Shown here one piece after another: positions 17,699 to 25,701 of a DNA stretch of 64,000 nt (positions within the stretch are counted from its first letter, which is position 1; the number at the start of each line of letters is the position of its first letter). The position numbers and the translations under genes are program-made. The notes under the pieces were generated by a model. That model saw only the letters and a program-made list of their open reading frames with translations. It did no database searches and had not been told where the DNA came from. The DNA lies in contig NZ_JAJOMA010000008.1 of assembly GCF_021129235.1 (NCBI RefSeq), positions 62,001-126,000 of the forward strand, read 5' to 3'. The stretch is from Kineosporia mesophila. Lineage in GTDB: Bacteria > Actinomycetota > Actinomycetes > Actinomycetales > Kineosporiaceae.

Positions 17699-17786
17699 GT
17701 TCATTGTGCGACGCCGGCGCGTTCGTTCTGCGACGAGCGCTCGTTCGTCTGGCGACGCTCCGGTGTTCGTTTCGCGTCGTTCCCAC
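17699..17786. repeat. Four 22-bp direct repeats upstream of the AAA/DUF4143 gene
   Basis: GTTC starts at 17699, 17721, 17743 and 17765, exactly 22 bases apart. The shared core is GTTCRT followed by GCG at unit positions 10-12 and CG at 14-15; the best two units read GTTCGTTCTGCGACG and GTTCGTCTGGCGACG. Two helical turns separate the units, so a protein could bind all four on one face. The array begins 21 bases before the GTG start of the ATPase gene. Confidence 0.7.
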
Positions 17787-17815
17787 CGATCGCCGGGGGC
17801 GAGTATTGATCCAGG

Positions 17816-18985
17816 TCAGCGGCCTGTCAGTCGCTCCTCGCGGGGGTAGTCGACGAGGTCGATGTCGGTGGCGAAGTGATCCATCAGCTTCATCAGTGGG
17901 GCGAACAGGAACGACGCCGAGAACATCGTGTTGCGGGCCCGCAGGCCCAGGCGGGTGCGGGGGGCCAGCAGGCGGCCGGCGCTGACCTGCTGGGAGACCT
18001 TGGCGTAGCCGCGGAAGCGGGTTTCGTACTGCGCGTAGGCGACCCGGTGATCGCCCTGGGCCCGGAGCAGCTCACCGGCCAGCACGTACGCGCCGACGAT
18101 CGCCAGACCGGTCCCGAACCCACCCAGCGTGTTCCCGTAGGCCGAGTCACCCACCAGAGCGACTCGTCCACTGCTGTAGCGGTCGGTGGTGACCCGGCTG
18201 AGGGAGTCGAGGTAGAAGTTCCGGGCGGCCGGGACGCGGTCGATCAGCTCGGGGATACGCCAGTTCCCGCCCCGGAAGGCGTGGATCAGGGCCTGCTTCT
18301 GCTGGTCCACGTCGTCCTGGCCGAAATCGAGCCGGCCGGACGCGAAGACGAAGAAGGCCGGGGCCTTCGGCCCGTTGAGCATGACCCCGCGGCCCGGCTC
18401 GTTGTACATCACGTCGTCGTCACCGTCGAGGTCCAGGTCGGCCAGGGCGTAGTAGTAGCCGAGATGGCTCACGTAGTCGGACTCCGGGCCGAAGGCCAGC
18501 CTGCGGGTGTTCGAATGGATCCCGTCGGTGCCCATCACCAGGTCGAACGTGCGGGCGGGGCCGTGGACGAACGTCACCTCGACGCCGTCGTCGGTCTCGG
18601 TGAGTGAGGCGATCGAGTCACCGAAGACGTACTCGCAGGTGGACGACGTGCGGTCGTACAGCAGCCGGGCCAGGTCGCCGCGCACGATCTCGAGCTCACC
18701 GGCGCTGAACTCACCCGGGATGGTGCCGATCTTGCGGCCGTTCGCGTCGATCACGGTGCCGTCGCCGGTGCCGCCGGTCTGGGCCCGGCGGATGTCATCG
18801 AGGATGCCCATCCGGCTCAGCACGGTGAGGTGGGTGTCGCCCTTGAAGTCGACCGGCTGCCCGCCCGGCCGCAGCGTGGGGGCCTTCTCCACCACCGTGA
18901 CCTCGAAGCCGTAGCGGTTCAGCCAGTAGGCCAGTGCCGGACCGGCGATGCTGGCGCCGGAGATCAGGACTTTGGTGTTCTTCAC
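17816..18985 (-). CDS. FAD-dependent monooxygenase / aromatic hydroxylase-like oxidoreductase
   Basis: A flavoprotein of about 389 residues, counted from GTG 18985 (KNTKVLISGASIAGPALAYW); a GTG at 19024 would add 13 residues. It has the FAD-binding GxGxxG variant GASIAGPALA, an EKAPTLRPGGQ strand with the ribose-binding acid, the DG motif (VMGTDGIHSNTR) and the GD motif (GRVALVGDSAYG) close to the flavin ribityl chain. Homologues hydroxylate phenols, tetracyclines or rifamycin-like rings. The divergent TetR gene and a palindrome near 19031 point to local control. Confidence 0.9.
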   Translation of the reverse strand: MKNTKVLISGASIAGPALAYWLNRYGFEVTVVEKAPTLRPGGQPVDFKGDTHLTVLSRMGILDDIRRAQTGGTGDGTVIDANGRKIGTIPGEFSAGELEIVRGDLARLLYDRTSSTCEYVFGDSIASLTETDDGVEVTFVHGPARTFDLVMGTDGIHSNTRRLAFGPESDYVSHLGYYYALADLDLDGDDDVMYNEPGRGVMLNGPKAPAFFVFASGRLDFGQDDVDQQKQALIHAFRGGNWRIPELIDRVPAARNFYLDSLSRVTTDRYSSGRVALVGDSAYGNTLGGFGTGLAIVGAYVLAGELLRAQGDHRVAYAQYETRFRGYAKVSQQVSAGRLLAPRTRLGLRARNTMFSASFLFAPLMKLMDHFATDIDLVDYPREERLTGR

Positions 18986-19030
18986 AGCCGGAACGCTACG
19001 AACCGGCACTGACGGGCCGCGCACAGATCT

Positions 19031-19047
19031 CTGTCATCGGCTGACAG
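19031..19047. promoter_or_regulatory. Candidate operator upstream of the FAD monooxygenase
   Basis: CTGTCA and TGACAG form an inverted repeat with a 5-base spacer. A lone CTGTCA half-site recurs at 19205-19210. It lies between the divergent monooxygenase and TetR genes and is a plausible TetR target. Confidence 0.45.
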
Positions 19048-19315
19048 GGATCGCTGCGCAGAACCTGACTCCCGGCGAACGGGAGGGTCAAGCGCCGGTC
19101 AAACTTCGAGGTGTCCGCCGAGCGCTATTCGGGTGCGTGGTCACCCGGTGGTCGGTGGCGATGGAGGACGAGGTCATCGGGGCCTCAAGATCATCGAAAG
19201 TTTGCTGTCAGAAAATTCGCCCGTTGACCGAAAACCAATCCGGCGTCAATTTATTCGACCTGTGAATGTGGTGGGATACGGGCCTGCTCGGATGCTGGCC
19301 GGCGCTAGGAGGAAC

Positions 19316-19867
19316 ATGCCCACGAGCCGCAGCGTGATGGCGCCCGAGGTCATACTGCGCGGCGCCGCAGTGCACTTCCAGCGCCATTCCACCCTGGACA
19401 TGGATCTGCTGGCCCGCGAGCTGGCGATCAGCCGGGCCACGCTCTACCGCGCCGTGGGCAGCCGGGACCGGCTGCTGGGACTGGTGTTCGGGACGATCAG
19501 CCGGTGGATCTTCCAGCTGGCCCGCGACGAGGTCCGGCCGGTGTGCGGGCCGGACGGCGTGCTGGCCGTCACCCGGGCCTACGTGAAACTGCTCGACCAG
19601 GCGGTCCAGCTGCACACGTTCATGCAGGAAGATCCGCAGATCGCCGCGAGGGTGCTGTTCACCCCGGCGGGGGGCGTGATGCACCGATCGGTGCAGGAAC
19701 AGGCGGCGACCTTCCGCGAGGCCGGTATCGGTGGTGATCACCTGGAGGACCGGGCTTTTCTCTACGTGCGTCTCGTGGAATCGGTGCTGTTCTCGGAACT
19801 GCTCGGCACCGGCCGGGTTTCCCTGACCGGTGCCGAGGGTGCCCTGCGGGCGCTGCTCAGGGAGTGA
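19316..19867 (+). CDS. TetR-family transcriptional regulator (QsdR-like)
   Basis: A 183-residue regulator from ATG 19316, which has a full AGGAGG at 19307-19312. The DNA-binding part is STLDMDLLARELAISRATLY, RAVGSRDRLLG, with the tryptophan-free turn typical of QsdR-like TetR proteins, and the rest is a helical ligand domain. The 290-bp region upstream is AT-richer than the surroundings and holds the palindrome described at 19031. It is divergent from the monooxygenase gene and its end overlaps the cutinase gene end by 11 bases. Confidence 0.85.
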   Translation: MPTSRSVMAPEVILRGAAVHFQRHSTLDMDLLARELAISRATLYRAVGSRDRLLGLVFGTISRWIFQLARDEVRPVCGPDGVLAVTRAYVKLLDQAVQLHTFMQEDPQIAARVLFTPAGGVMHRSVQEQAATFREAGIGGDHLEDRAFLYVRLVESVLFSELLGTGRVSLTGAEGALRALLRE

Positions 19868-20759
19868 AGCTGGCGCAGGTGCTCGAGTACCCGGACACGG
19901 CCGGGTCGGACGTCGGCCCCGGGCAGAGGAACTGGCGGTACCGTTCGTCGTTGTCGAGGAACAGTTTCAGCCACGAGAGGCTGTACTTGGCGATCGTGGT
20001 GTTGGACGAGTTCGGCGCGAAGTGCGAGGCGCTCCGCAGCTCCAGGTAGGCCTTACCCGGTGAGCTCGGCAGGCTGCGGTAGAACGGCTGCGCGTGGGAG
20101 GCCGCCGGAGCCACCGTGTCGGCCTGGGCACCGACCACCAGTGTCGGAACCTGGTTGCCGGAGAACGACTTCGTCGTGTCCCAGGGCGTCAGCGGGATGG
20201 CCGCCTGCAGGCCCGGCCGGCTCTTGGACGCCTCCAGGGTGCCACCGCCGCCCATCGAGTGCCCGATGACCGCCTGGCGCGAGGCGTCGATGCGGGAGGT
20301 CACCCGGCTGTCCCTGGTGACCTGGTCGAGCGCGGCCAGCAGTTGCCGGCCCCGGCTGTCGGGCTGGTCGGACGTGGTCAGCGTGTCGATGTTGAACACG
20401 ACGAAACCCTGGGTGGCCAGGCGCTGGGCCAGCCACGCCATGCTCGACCGGTACGCGGTGAAGCCGGGCGCGATGGCCACGACACCGAACGTGCCCTGAC
20501 TGGTGTCGGTCGGGTAGTAGATGTCACCACCGCCGAAACCCGTTGCGGCGAGTCGGGAGACCGAGACCTGGCTGGTGGCGAACGGCCCGCGGGCGGCCTC
20601 GATGCTCGAGTTCGTGGGCGCCGGGCCCCGCTGGTACGACTCCTGCGCGCTGGCGTTCTGGGCGAACAGCAGGCCGGCGGCCACGAGTGCGGCAGAAACC
20701 ATCGCTACCAAAGGCTTACGACGCCTGGACCCACGCGTTCCGATTGCTGGGAGGGACAC
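19857..20759 (-). CDS. Secreted cutinase / PET-hydrolase-like polyesterase
   Basis: A 300-residue alpha/beta hydrolase that matches the Thermobifida-type cutinase family along its whole length. GTG 20759 is chosen because AAGGAG stands six bases before it. A basic start and hydrophobic stretch (LVAMVSAALVAAGLLFA) end at ASAQ, giving a mature start near SYQRGPAPTNSSIEA. The triad is Ser168 (GHSMGGGG), Asp214 (GAQADTVAP) and His246 (SASHFAPN). The aromatic and methionine positions that contact polyester are present as Tyr103, Met169 and Trp193, and Cys279/Cys295 can form the C-terminal disulfide. It should hydrolyse cutin-like or synthetic polyesters outside the cell. The TAA of the preceding gene overlaps its ribosome site. 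Confidence 0.93.
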   Translation of the reverse strand: MSLPAIGTRGSRRRKPLVAMVSAALVAAGLLFAQNASAQESYQRGPAPTNSSIEAARGPFATSQVSVSRLAATGFGGGDIYYPTDTSQGTFGVVAIAPGFTAYRSSMAWLAQRLATQGFVVFNIDTLTTSDQPDSRGRQLLAALDQVTRDSRVTSRIDASRQAVIGHSMGGGGTLEASKSRPGLQAAIPLTPWDTTKSFSGNQVPTLVVGAQADTVAPAASHAQPFYRSLPSSPGKAYLELRSASHFAPNSSNTTIAKYSLSWLKLFLDNDERYRQFLCPGPTSDPAVSGYSSTCASFTP

Positions 20760-20769
20760 TTCGAACTCC

Positions 20770-21528
20770 TTACCGAGACGGTCGGGGTGCGAATCGATCC
20801 TGACCGTCTTCCGGCGGTGCACACAATGATTCCGGCCCAACGTGAGACGGCGGTCCGGACATATCGATGGGCCGGGCCCGCTCTCCGGCCGGGCTCAGGC
20901 CGTCCAGGTCGAGTACGGTGAGAGTGCTTCGTGGCGGCGGGGTTCCGTCGACGCGCGGGAAGCCGAACCGGCCCGCGATGCCGTCGCCGTAGGTGGCCGC
21001 GAACTCGTGCGGCAACACCACCCCCGCCAGGACTGTGGGCCGCAAATAGTTGCGCCGGTCGTCCGCAATCTGGTCGAGAACCCGCTCGGCATCGCCGCGC
21101 GGGGGCAGGCGCAGCAGCGTGAGATCGGCGCGTTCCAGGGGCTGGGCGTACTCGTCGAGGTACTGCCGGCGGGTGTCGAGCGACGTCCAGCCCTCGCGGC
21201 GCGGATTGGCCCGGGCGGCGGTGGTGGCCGCCGGGTCGGGGTCTTCGGGCAGACAGAGCTCGTCGAGCACCCCGACCGCGAACAGGTGAGGGCTGTGACC
21301 CCGCTCGTCGGCGATGGCCTCCGCTGCCCGCTGGGCCGTTGCGAGCGCCACCCCGTAGGCCTGGCGCAGGGACGCCGATCGCACGTAGAGCGTGTGGGCC
21401 GGTTCCTGCGCCCAGGCCAGCGCCCGGCCGACCAGCTCTTCGGGGCCGGTCGCGCTGAAGGCCGCCCAGGTGTGGGAGCGCCACTCGGGGCCGACGGCGC
21501 CGCGCCACCAGGAATCCGGTTCGGTCAT
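20770..21528 (-). CDS. Hypothetical protein upstream of the cutinase
   Basis: A 252-residue protein I do not recognise. It has no signal peptide or membrane segment. Tryptophan-rich N-terminal turns (MTEPDSWWRG, WRSHTWAAFS) are followed by a helical region and an Arg/Pro-rich, probably disordered C-terminus. Its stop TAA is the first part of the TAAGGAG that serves as ribosome site for the cutinase gene, so the two are almost certainly co-transcribed and translationally coupled. That link makes a role in polyester use possible, but no domain supports it. Confidence 0.6.
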   Translation of the reverse strand: MTEPDSWWRGAVGPEWRSHTWAAFSATGPEELVGRALAWAQEPAHTLYVRSASLRQAYGVALATAQRAAEAIADERGHSPHLFAVGVLDELCLPEDPDPAATTAARANPRREGWTSLDTRRQYLDEYAQPLERADLTLLRLPPRGDAERVLDQIADDRRNYLRPTVLAGVVLPHEFAATYGDGIAGRFGFPRVDGTPPPRSTLTVLDLDGLSPAGERARPIDMSGPPSHVGPESLCAPPEDGQDRFAPRPSR

Positions 21529-21542
21529 GGGGAACTTTCTAT

Positions 21543-21593
21543 CCGGTTCGATTCCCGGGGTCGAACCGGTTCCGGGAGGTGAGAATCTCCCGG
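21543..21593. promoter_or_regulatory. Two adjacent hairpins between divergent genes
   Basis: CCGGTTCGA and TCGAACCGG (21543-21551, 21561-21569) pair across a 9-base loop, and CCGGGAG/CTCCCGG (21572-21578, 21587-21593) pair across eight bases. They fill the space upstream of the small membrane peptide and of the hypothetical gene, so they may be operators or a structured 5' leader. Confidence 0.4.
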
Positions 21594-21610
21594 GCGGGCA
21601 TCATGAGGAG

Positions 21611-21712
21611 ATGTTCCTCTTCTTCTCGAACCGCCTCGGATGTTTCGGCTCACTCATGGTCAGCCTGGTGGTGTCGGTGATTCTCATCGCCATACTCACG
21701 CGGGGCTTCTGA
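21611..21712 (+). CDS. 33-residue single-pass membrane peptide
   Basis: The frame begins MFLFFSNRLGCFGSL after a strong GAGGAG directly upstream of ATG 21611, and continues as one hydrophobic helix (VSLVVSVILIAILT) ending in RGF. I recall similar short LFFSNRLGCLGSL peptides in many actinobacteria, of unknown function; that is from memory. Its 3' half is antisense to the last 63 bases of the opposing membrane-protein gene. Small size and a perfect ribosome site make it worth annotating. Confidence 0.65.
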   Translation: MFLFFSNRLGCFGSLMVSLVVSVILIAILTRGF

Positions 21713-22237
21713 AAGCTCTTCGGCCGGGCCCAGATCGATCACCCGCCGGGCCAGCCGGTCGGACTGGCGCAGGGTGCGCACGAACATGACGGCGAAGACG
21801 GCGGCGGCCAGGAGCCACCAGAACGAGTGCAGAAAAGCCACCACCAGGTAGACCGGTGTGCCGATACCGAAGCAGGCCAGGGAACTCTTTCGCTGGCTCT
21901 CGGACATCACCAGGAATTGCATCGCCATCTTGTGGGCGGCCTGGCGGATGTGGGGATCGGCCGGCACCGGGCCCCGCCGGCTCGCACGGGCTGCCTGCTG
22001 GATCTCGTCGCGGTCGGTGAGGCCGGAGGCGGCGATGATCTGCTGGTTGTTCCGCGCGGAGATCCGGCCCATGATCACCCCGAAGACGATGCCGGCGATC
22101 ACCCACAGAGTGATCGAGATGGCGATCGGGGTCTCACGGTCGTAGAGGCGCCAGCACACAGCCATGGAGACACCGAAGAAAGTGCCCTGGATCAGGGCGA
22201 GTTTCCACCACGGGGCAGTGAGCATCCATGACCTCAT
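21650..22237 (-). CDS. Membrane protein of unknown function
   Basis: A protein of about 195 residues, starting at ATG 22237 (GGTGAGG lies upstream; ATG 22243 is also possible). Two hydrophobic segments near the N-terminus (LALIQGTFFGVSMAVCW and SITLWVIAGIVFGVIMG) and two in the middle (GIGTPVYLVVAFLHSF, WLLAAAVFAVMFV) give four predicted helices. A cytoplasmic loop of about 70 residues between the pairs holds NNQQIIAASGLTDRDEIQQA. The C-terminus is charged. I do not recognise a family. The final 63 bases lie antisense to the small peptide gene. Confidence 0.7.
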   Translation of the reverse strand: MRSWMLTAPWWKLALIQGTFFGVSMAVCWRLYDRETPIAISITLWVIAGIVFGVIMGRISARNNQQIIAASGLTDRDEIQQAARASRRGPVPADPHIRQAAHKMAMQFLVMSESQRKSSLACFGIGTPVYLVVAFLHSFWWLLAAAVFAVMFVRTLRQSDRLARRVIDLGPAEELSEAPREYGDENHRHHQADHE

Positions 22238-22391
22238 GCCCATGATCCTCACCGGTGATGCTCCTGGTCGCATGTCCAGGTTCGGGAGGTTTCACCGTGC
22301 TGCCCGGCCCGGCCGGGCGATAGCCTGAACCGGCACAGAAACGACAAAGGCGCCGGGCAGTGCCGCCTGGGCGTGAATCGGGAGGGGAACC

Positions 22392-23225
22392 GTGGCCGAG
22401 TCGGAGTCAACCGTGGAGTCGCAGGGCGAGAGCGAGAGTCTGACCACGCCTCATCCAGATCATCTGGTGCCGAACTCGGCCCGGATGTACGACTACTGGC
22501 TCGGCGGCAAGGACAACTACGCCGCTGATCGTCAGCTGGCCGAGCTGTTCCTCCAGAAGATTCCCTCGATGCGCGAGATGGCCCGGGCCAACCGCGACTT
22601 CGTCACCCGGGCCACGCATTACCTGGCCGGCCACGGGGTGCGGCAGTTCATCGACATCGGCACCGGCATCCCGACCAGCCCCAACCTGCACGAGACCGCG
22701 CAGGGCGTGGCGCCCGACGCGCACGTGGTCTACGCCGACAACGACCCGGTGGTGCTCGCCCACGCCCGGGCCCTGATGATCAGCAACGAGGTCGGGCAGG
22801 TCGCCTACATCGACGCCGATGTGCGGAAGCCGGAGCAGATCCTGGGCAGCACCGAGCTGCGCGAGCAGCTCGACCTCGACCGCCCGGTCGCGCTCATGCT
22901 GGTCGCGGTGCTCATGCTCATCGACGACGCCGAAGACATCCACGCCACCGTGGCCCAGCTGCGCGACGCCCTGCCCTCGGGCAGCTACCTCGCGATCACC
23001 CACCCCACGGCCGACTTCGATCCGCCGGTGGTGGAAGAGGTGGCCGGCTCCGCCCGCGCCACCGGCATGACTTTCGTGCCGCGCTCGCGCGACGAGGTGG
23101 CCAGCTTCTTCGGTGACTGGGACGTGGTCGAGCCGGGCATCGTGCCGGTGCGGGCCTGGCCCGACGAGAACGTGGACGACCCGAAATCGGCCTGGTACTG
23201 GGCGGCCATCGCCCGCAAGCCCTGA
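22392..23225 (+). CDS. SAM-dependent methyltransferase, DUF574/Methyltransf_19 family
   Basis: A 277-residue protein starting at GTG with GGAGGGG six bases upstream. It has the actinobacterial family signature NSARMYDYWLGGKDNYAADR followed by a Rossmann SAM-binding site (FIDIGTGIPTSPNLHE, VVYADNDPVVLAHARAL) and a late GLxPV-like stretch (VEPGIVPVRAWP). These proteins are very numerous in Streptomyces and relatives, and their substrates are mostly unknown. It stands alone; a perfect 50-bp palindrome after the stop may serve as terminator for it and the opposing acyltransferase. Confidence 0.92.
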   Translation: MAESESTVESQGESESLTTPHPDHLVPNSARMYDYWLGGKDNYAADRQLAELFLQKIPSMREMARANRDFVTRATHYLAGHGVRQFIDIGTGIPTSPNLHETAQGVAPDAHVVYADNDPVVLAHARALMISNEVGQVAYIDADVRKPEQILGSTELREQLDLDRPVALMLVAVLMLIDDAEDIHATVAQLRDALPSGSYLAITHPTADFDPPVVEEVAGSARATGMTFVPRSRDEVASFFGDWDVVEPGIVPVRAWPDENVDDPKSAWYWAAIARKP

Positions 23226-23234
23226 CGACCCGGT

Positions 23235-23284
23235 GTTCGTGATCATGCGCATCTTCCCCGGGGAAGATGCGCATGATCACGAAC
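23235..23284. repeat. Perfect 50-bp palindrome, variant of the intergenic family
   Basis: Two 25-base arms with no loop meet at CCCC/GGGG between 23259 and 23260. The arms begin GTTCGTGATCATGC, the same outer end as the 83-bp family, but continue GCATCTTCCCC instead of AAAACCTCCCCGG. It sits between two convergent genes, so it could act as a bidirectional terminator, although no T tract follows. Confidence 0.8.
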
Positions 23285-23300
23285 GGTGGATGAGGTCAGG

Positions 23301-25418
23301 TCAGCCCTGGGTGGCACTCGGCGGCGCGACGGTGGCGGGTGCCGTACCCAGCAGGGTCTGACGCAGTTTGTACCTCACCAGGGCCGGGCCCAGCTGCTCC
23401 TCGAAGTACGGGGTGAGGGTGCGGGCGTAGGTGGCGGTGAGGTGGTGGTCGTCGCGGTACATGAGCATGTCGCCCATCACCGCAGGGCATCGTTCGGCCG
23501 CGCAGATCTTGTCGTTGAGGTCGATCACCGGGGTGTCGGTCGCGGTGGACGCGGCCTTCACCATGCCGGAGTTGCGCAGGGCGAACGGTCTCGACCGGGA
23601 ACAGGCCATCAGGTCTTTCAGGTGCGTGCTGACGCACTCCGGCATGTCGCGCAGCATGCGGGGGGTCTCGGCGATCGTGACCGTCGGGATGCCGGCGTCC
23701 TGCATCTCGTGCAGGCGCACGTTCAGCCCCCGGATCATCTCCTGCCGGTTCTCCTCACCCTGGAGCCCGACGCCGTTCCGGACGGTGGCGTAGTACTCGA
23801 GCTGGGTGGTGATCAGGAGGTCGGGGTGCTCTTTCAGCGCCTCCTGCTTCACCGAGTCGTTCCAGGTGACGCAGTTGGAGTACTCCACGTTCGGCGCCTG
23901 GTAGCGACGGGTGTCGGAGAATGCGCAGCCGGCCTTCGTGATCGAGGTGAGCTGCCAGTGGTGCCGGCGCGCGAGCTGGATCAGCGTCGGCATCCACTGG
24001 CCCATCTTCGAGTCGCCCACCGCGAGCACCCGGGGGCCCACGCCGGCGGTGCGGTAGTCGAAGACGCACGGTTGCATGGCCGCGTTGGCGTAGTTCGAGG
24101 GGCAGTCGCGCTGATAGATCTCGCCGTTGTCCTTCGCCGCCTCTTCCGGGCGGGGAGCCAGGGCCGTCGCGCTCTGCTGCAGTTGCGTCGGGGCCGCGGC
24201 ACCCAGCGCATTGACCGGATCATCCACGGACTTGGCCTGGGTCAGGGCCTGCCCGGTGCCGGCCCCGATCACCACGAGCGCCAGCCCGGTGGCGATGCCG
24301 ACACGGGTGCGCGAGAGCAGTTTCGCCTTTCGGGTGGGCTGCTCGACGAGGTAGTAGGTGGCGGTGGCCAGGACCACGCTGATGCCGACGATCGACCAGC
24401 CCTCCTGCGGGGTCAGCGTCCCGTCGCGCTCGGCGAACACGACCAGCGGCCAGTGCCAGAGGTAGAGCGAGTAGGAGATGTCGCCGATCCAGGTCAGCGG
24501 CCTCAGCGCCAGCACGGTCTTCACACTGTTCGGGGCGTCGCCGAAACCCAGCACGAGAACGGTGCCGGCGATGACCATCGCGGTGAGCGGGCCCGGCCAC
24601 ATGGTGGTCGGCTTCACCACGAACAGGCAGACGAAGATCAGGACGAGCCCGGCCCAGCTGAGCAGACCGGTCCACCGCGGGCGCTCCGGCCCGTTCTGCC
24701 ACGCCGGCCGGCTCGCCATGGCCACCGCACACAGGGCGCCGGCCGCGAGTTCCCAGACCCGGGTCTGCGTGGTGAAGTACGTCTGGGCGCTGTAGGTGGC
24801 CAGTGCCAGGGCGAACGAGCCGGCGGTGATCAGGCCGATCACCGCGATCGCGACCTTGCGGGTGCGAGCCAGCAGCACGAGGCTCATGAGCAGTGGCCAG
24901 ACGACGTAGAACTGCTCCTCGATGGACAGCGACCAGTAGTGCTGCAACGGGCTCGCCGCCGCGCCCTCGGCCAGGTAGTCCACCGAACTGGCGGCCAGCC
25001 GCCAGTTCACGATGTAGGTGCTGGCCGCGACGGCGTCCGAGCCGATGCTCTCCCAGCGGGCGGGCGGTAGGTACCAGCGGGACACCACACAGGTGACGAT
25101 CAGTACCAGGGCGCTGGCCGGCAGCAGGCGGCGCAGGCGCCGGGCCCAGAACGTCGGCAGCGAGATCCGGCCTGTGCGGTCGTGTTCACGCACGAGGAGG
25201 CCGGTGATGAGGAAACCGGAGAGGACGAAGAACACGTCCACGCCGATGAAACCACCGCTCGGCCCGAGACCCGTGTGGTAAAGCAGCACGGTGAGGACAG
25301 CCACGGCCCGGAGACCCTGGATGTCGTTGCGGTGGGACGACGTAGGAGCCGTCCGGACACGACCTGCGGCAGGCGGCGCGTCGACGGGAGCTTGCTTCAC
25401 AACCTCATGAAAGCTCAA
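23301..25418 (-). CDS. OafA/YrhL-type acyltransferase with C-terminal SGNH domain
   Basis: A 705-residue membrane protein. The N-terminal half is an acyltransferase_3 domain with about 10-11 helices and the signature motifs DIQGLRAVAVLTVLLYH, GGFIGVDVFFVLSGFLIT and HYWSLSIEEQFY. The C-terminal third is an extracytoplasmic SGNH esterase-like domain with the block I serine in VLAVGDSKMGQW and the final catalytic pair in YRDDHHLT. Such fusions acetylate cell-wall or surface glycans outside the membrane. The start is uncertain: TTG 25418 gives this length and GTG 25400 is an alternative. The Ser neighbourhood (GDSKM rather than GDSH) is slightly unusual. Confidence 0.9.
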   Translation of the reverse strand: MSFHEVVKQAPVDAPPAAGRVRTAPTSSHRNDIQGLRAVAVLTVLLYHTGLGPSGGFIGVDVFFVLSGFLITGLLVREHDRTGRISLPTFWARRLRRLLPASALVLIVTCVVSRWYLPPARWESIGSDAVAASTYIVNWRLAASSVDYLAEGAAASPLQHYWSLSIEEQFYVVWPLLMSLVLLARTRKVAIAVIGLITAGSFALALATYSAQTYFTTQTRVWELAAGALCAVAMASRPAWQNGPERPRWTGLLSWAGLVLIFVCLFVVKPTTMWPGPLTAMVIAGTVLVLGFGDAPNSVKTVLALRPLTWIGDISYSLYLWHWPLVVFAERDGTLTPQEGWSIVGISVVLATATYYLVEQPTRKAKLLSRTRVGIATGLALVVIGAGTGQALTQAKSVDDPVNALGAAAPTQLQQSATALAPRPEEAAKDNGEIYQRDCPSNYANAAMQPCVFDYRTAGVGPRVLAVGDSKMGQWMPTLIQLARRHHWQLTSITKAGCAFSDTRRYQAPNVEYSNCVTWNDSVKQEALKEHPDLLITTQLEYYATVRNGVGLQGEENRQEMIRGLNVRLHEMQDAGIPTVTIAETPRMLRDMPECVSTHLKDLMACSRSRPFALRNSGMVKAASTATDTPVIDLNDKICAAERCPAVMGDMLMYRDDHHLTATYARTLTPYFEEQLGPALVRYKLRQTLLGTAPATVAPPSATQG

Positions 25419-25701
25419 GAGACGAAAACAGTTGTCCGGTTTTGGAATTTTTGCACCAGGTTTTTAGATCACACAGGTTCATGCTGGTTCTGCTCCGGTT
25501 CTAGGAATGGCCCCGTGCATACTCGCACGCGCCCGGACACTCCCGGCGTATTTTCGGTCGTGCGAGCACGGGCGGTCCAACGAGAAAACTACCCGTGCAT
25601 CGGGTTGCCGCGCAGCGTTAACCGGTTGTTCATGGGCATGTAGGACCCGAACCGGGCAGGACCCACAGGGGCCCCACCCGGTTCACCGGTGTGCACAGGA
25701 A
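25419..25701. other. Intergenic region, partly AT-rich
   Basis: No gene is seen. The right part (25430-25490) is AT-rich for this genome and is the likely promoter zone of the acyltransferase gene. The left part carries a hairpin that may terminate the protease pseudogene. Confidence 0.4.
25649..25684 (-). terminator. Possible terminator after the protease pseudogene
   Basis: GAACCGGG (25649-25656) and CCCGGTTC (25677-25684) pair around a 20-base loop that itself contains GGGGCCCC. It lies 18 bases past the protease stop. No T run is present, as is common in high-GC actinomycetes. Confidence 0.4.

Noticed and set aside
17699-17786. A CRISPR array
   Set aside because: Repeats and spacers cannot be separated: the unit is only 22 bp in total, with four imperfect units, no leader and no cas genes in the window.
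21543-21569. A tRNA T-arm-like string (GGTTCGATTCCC)
   Set aside because: No acceptor stem, anticodon arm or D arm can be built around it. The string is half of a simple dyad.
22392-23225. A specific natural-product methyltransferase
   Set aside because: The protein belongs to the very large DUF574 group, no biosynthetic genes flank it, and the substrate cannot be inferred.
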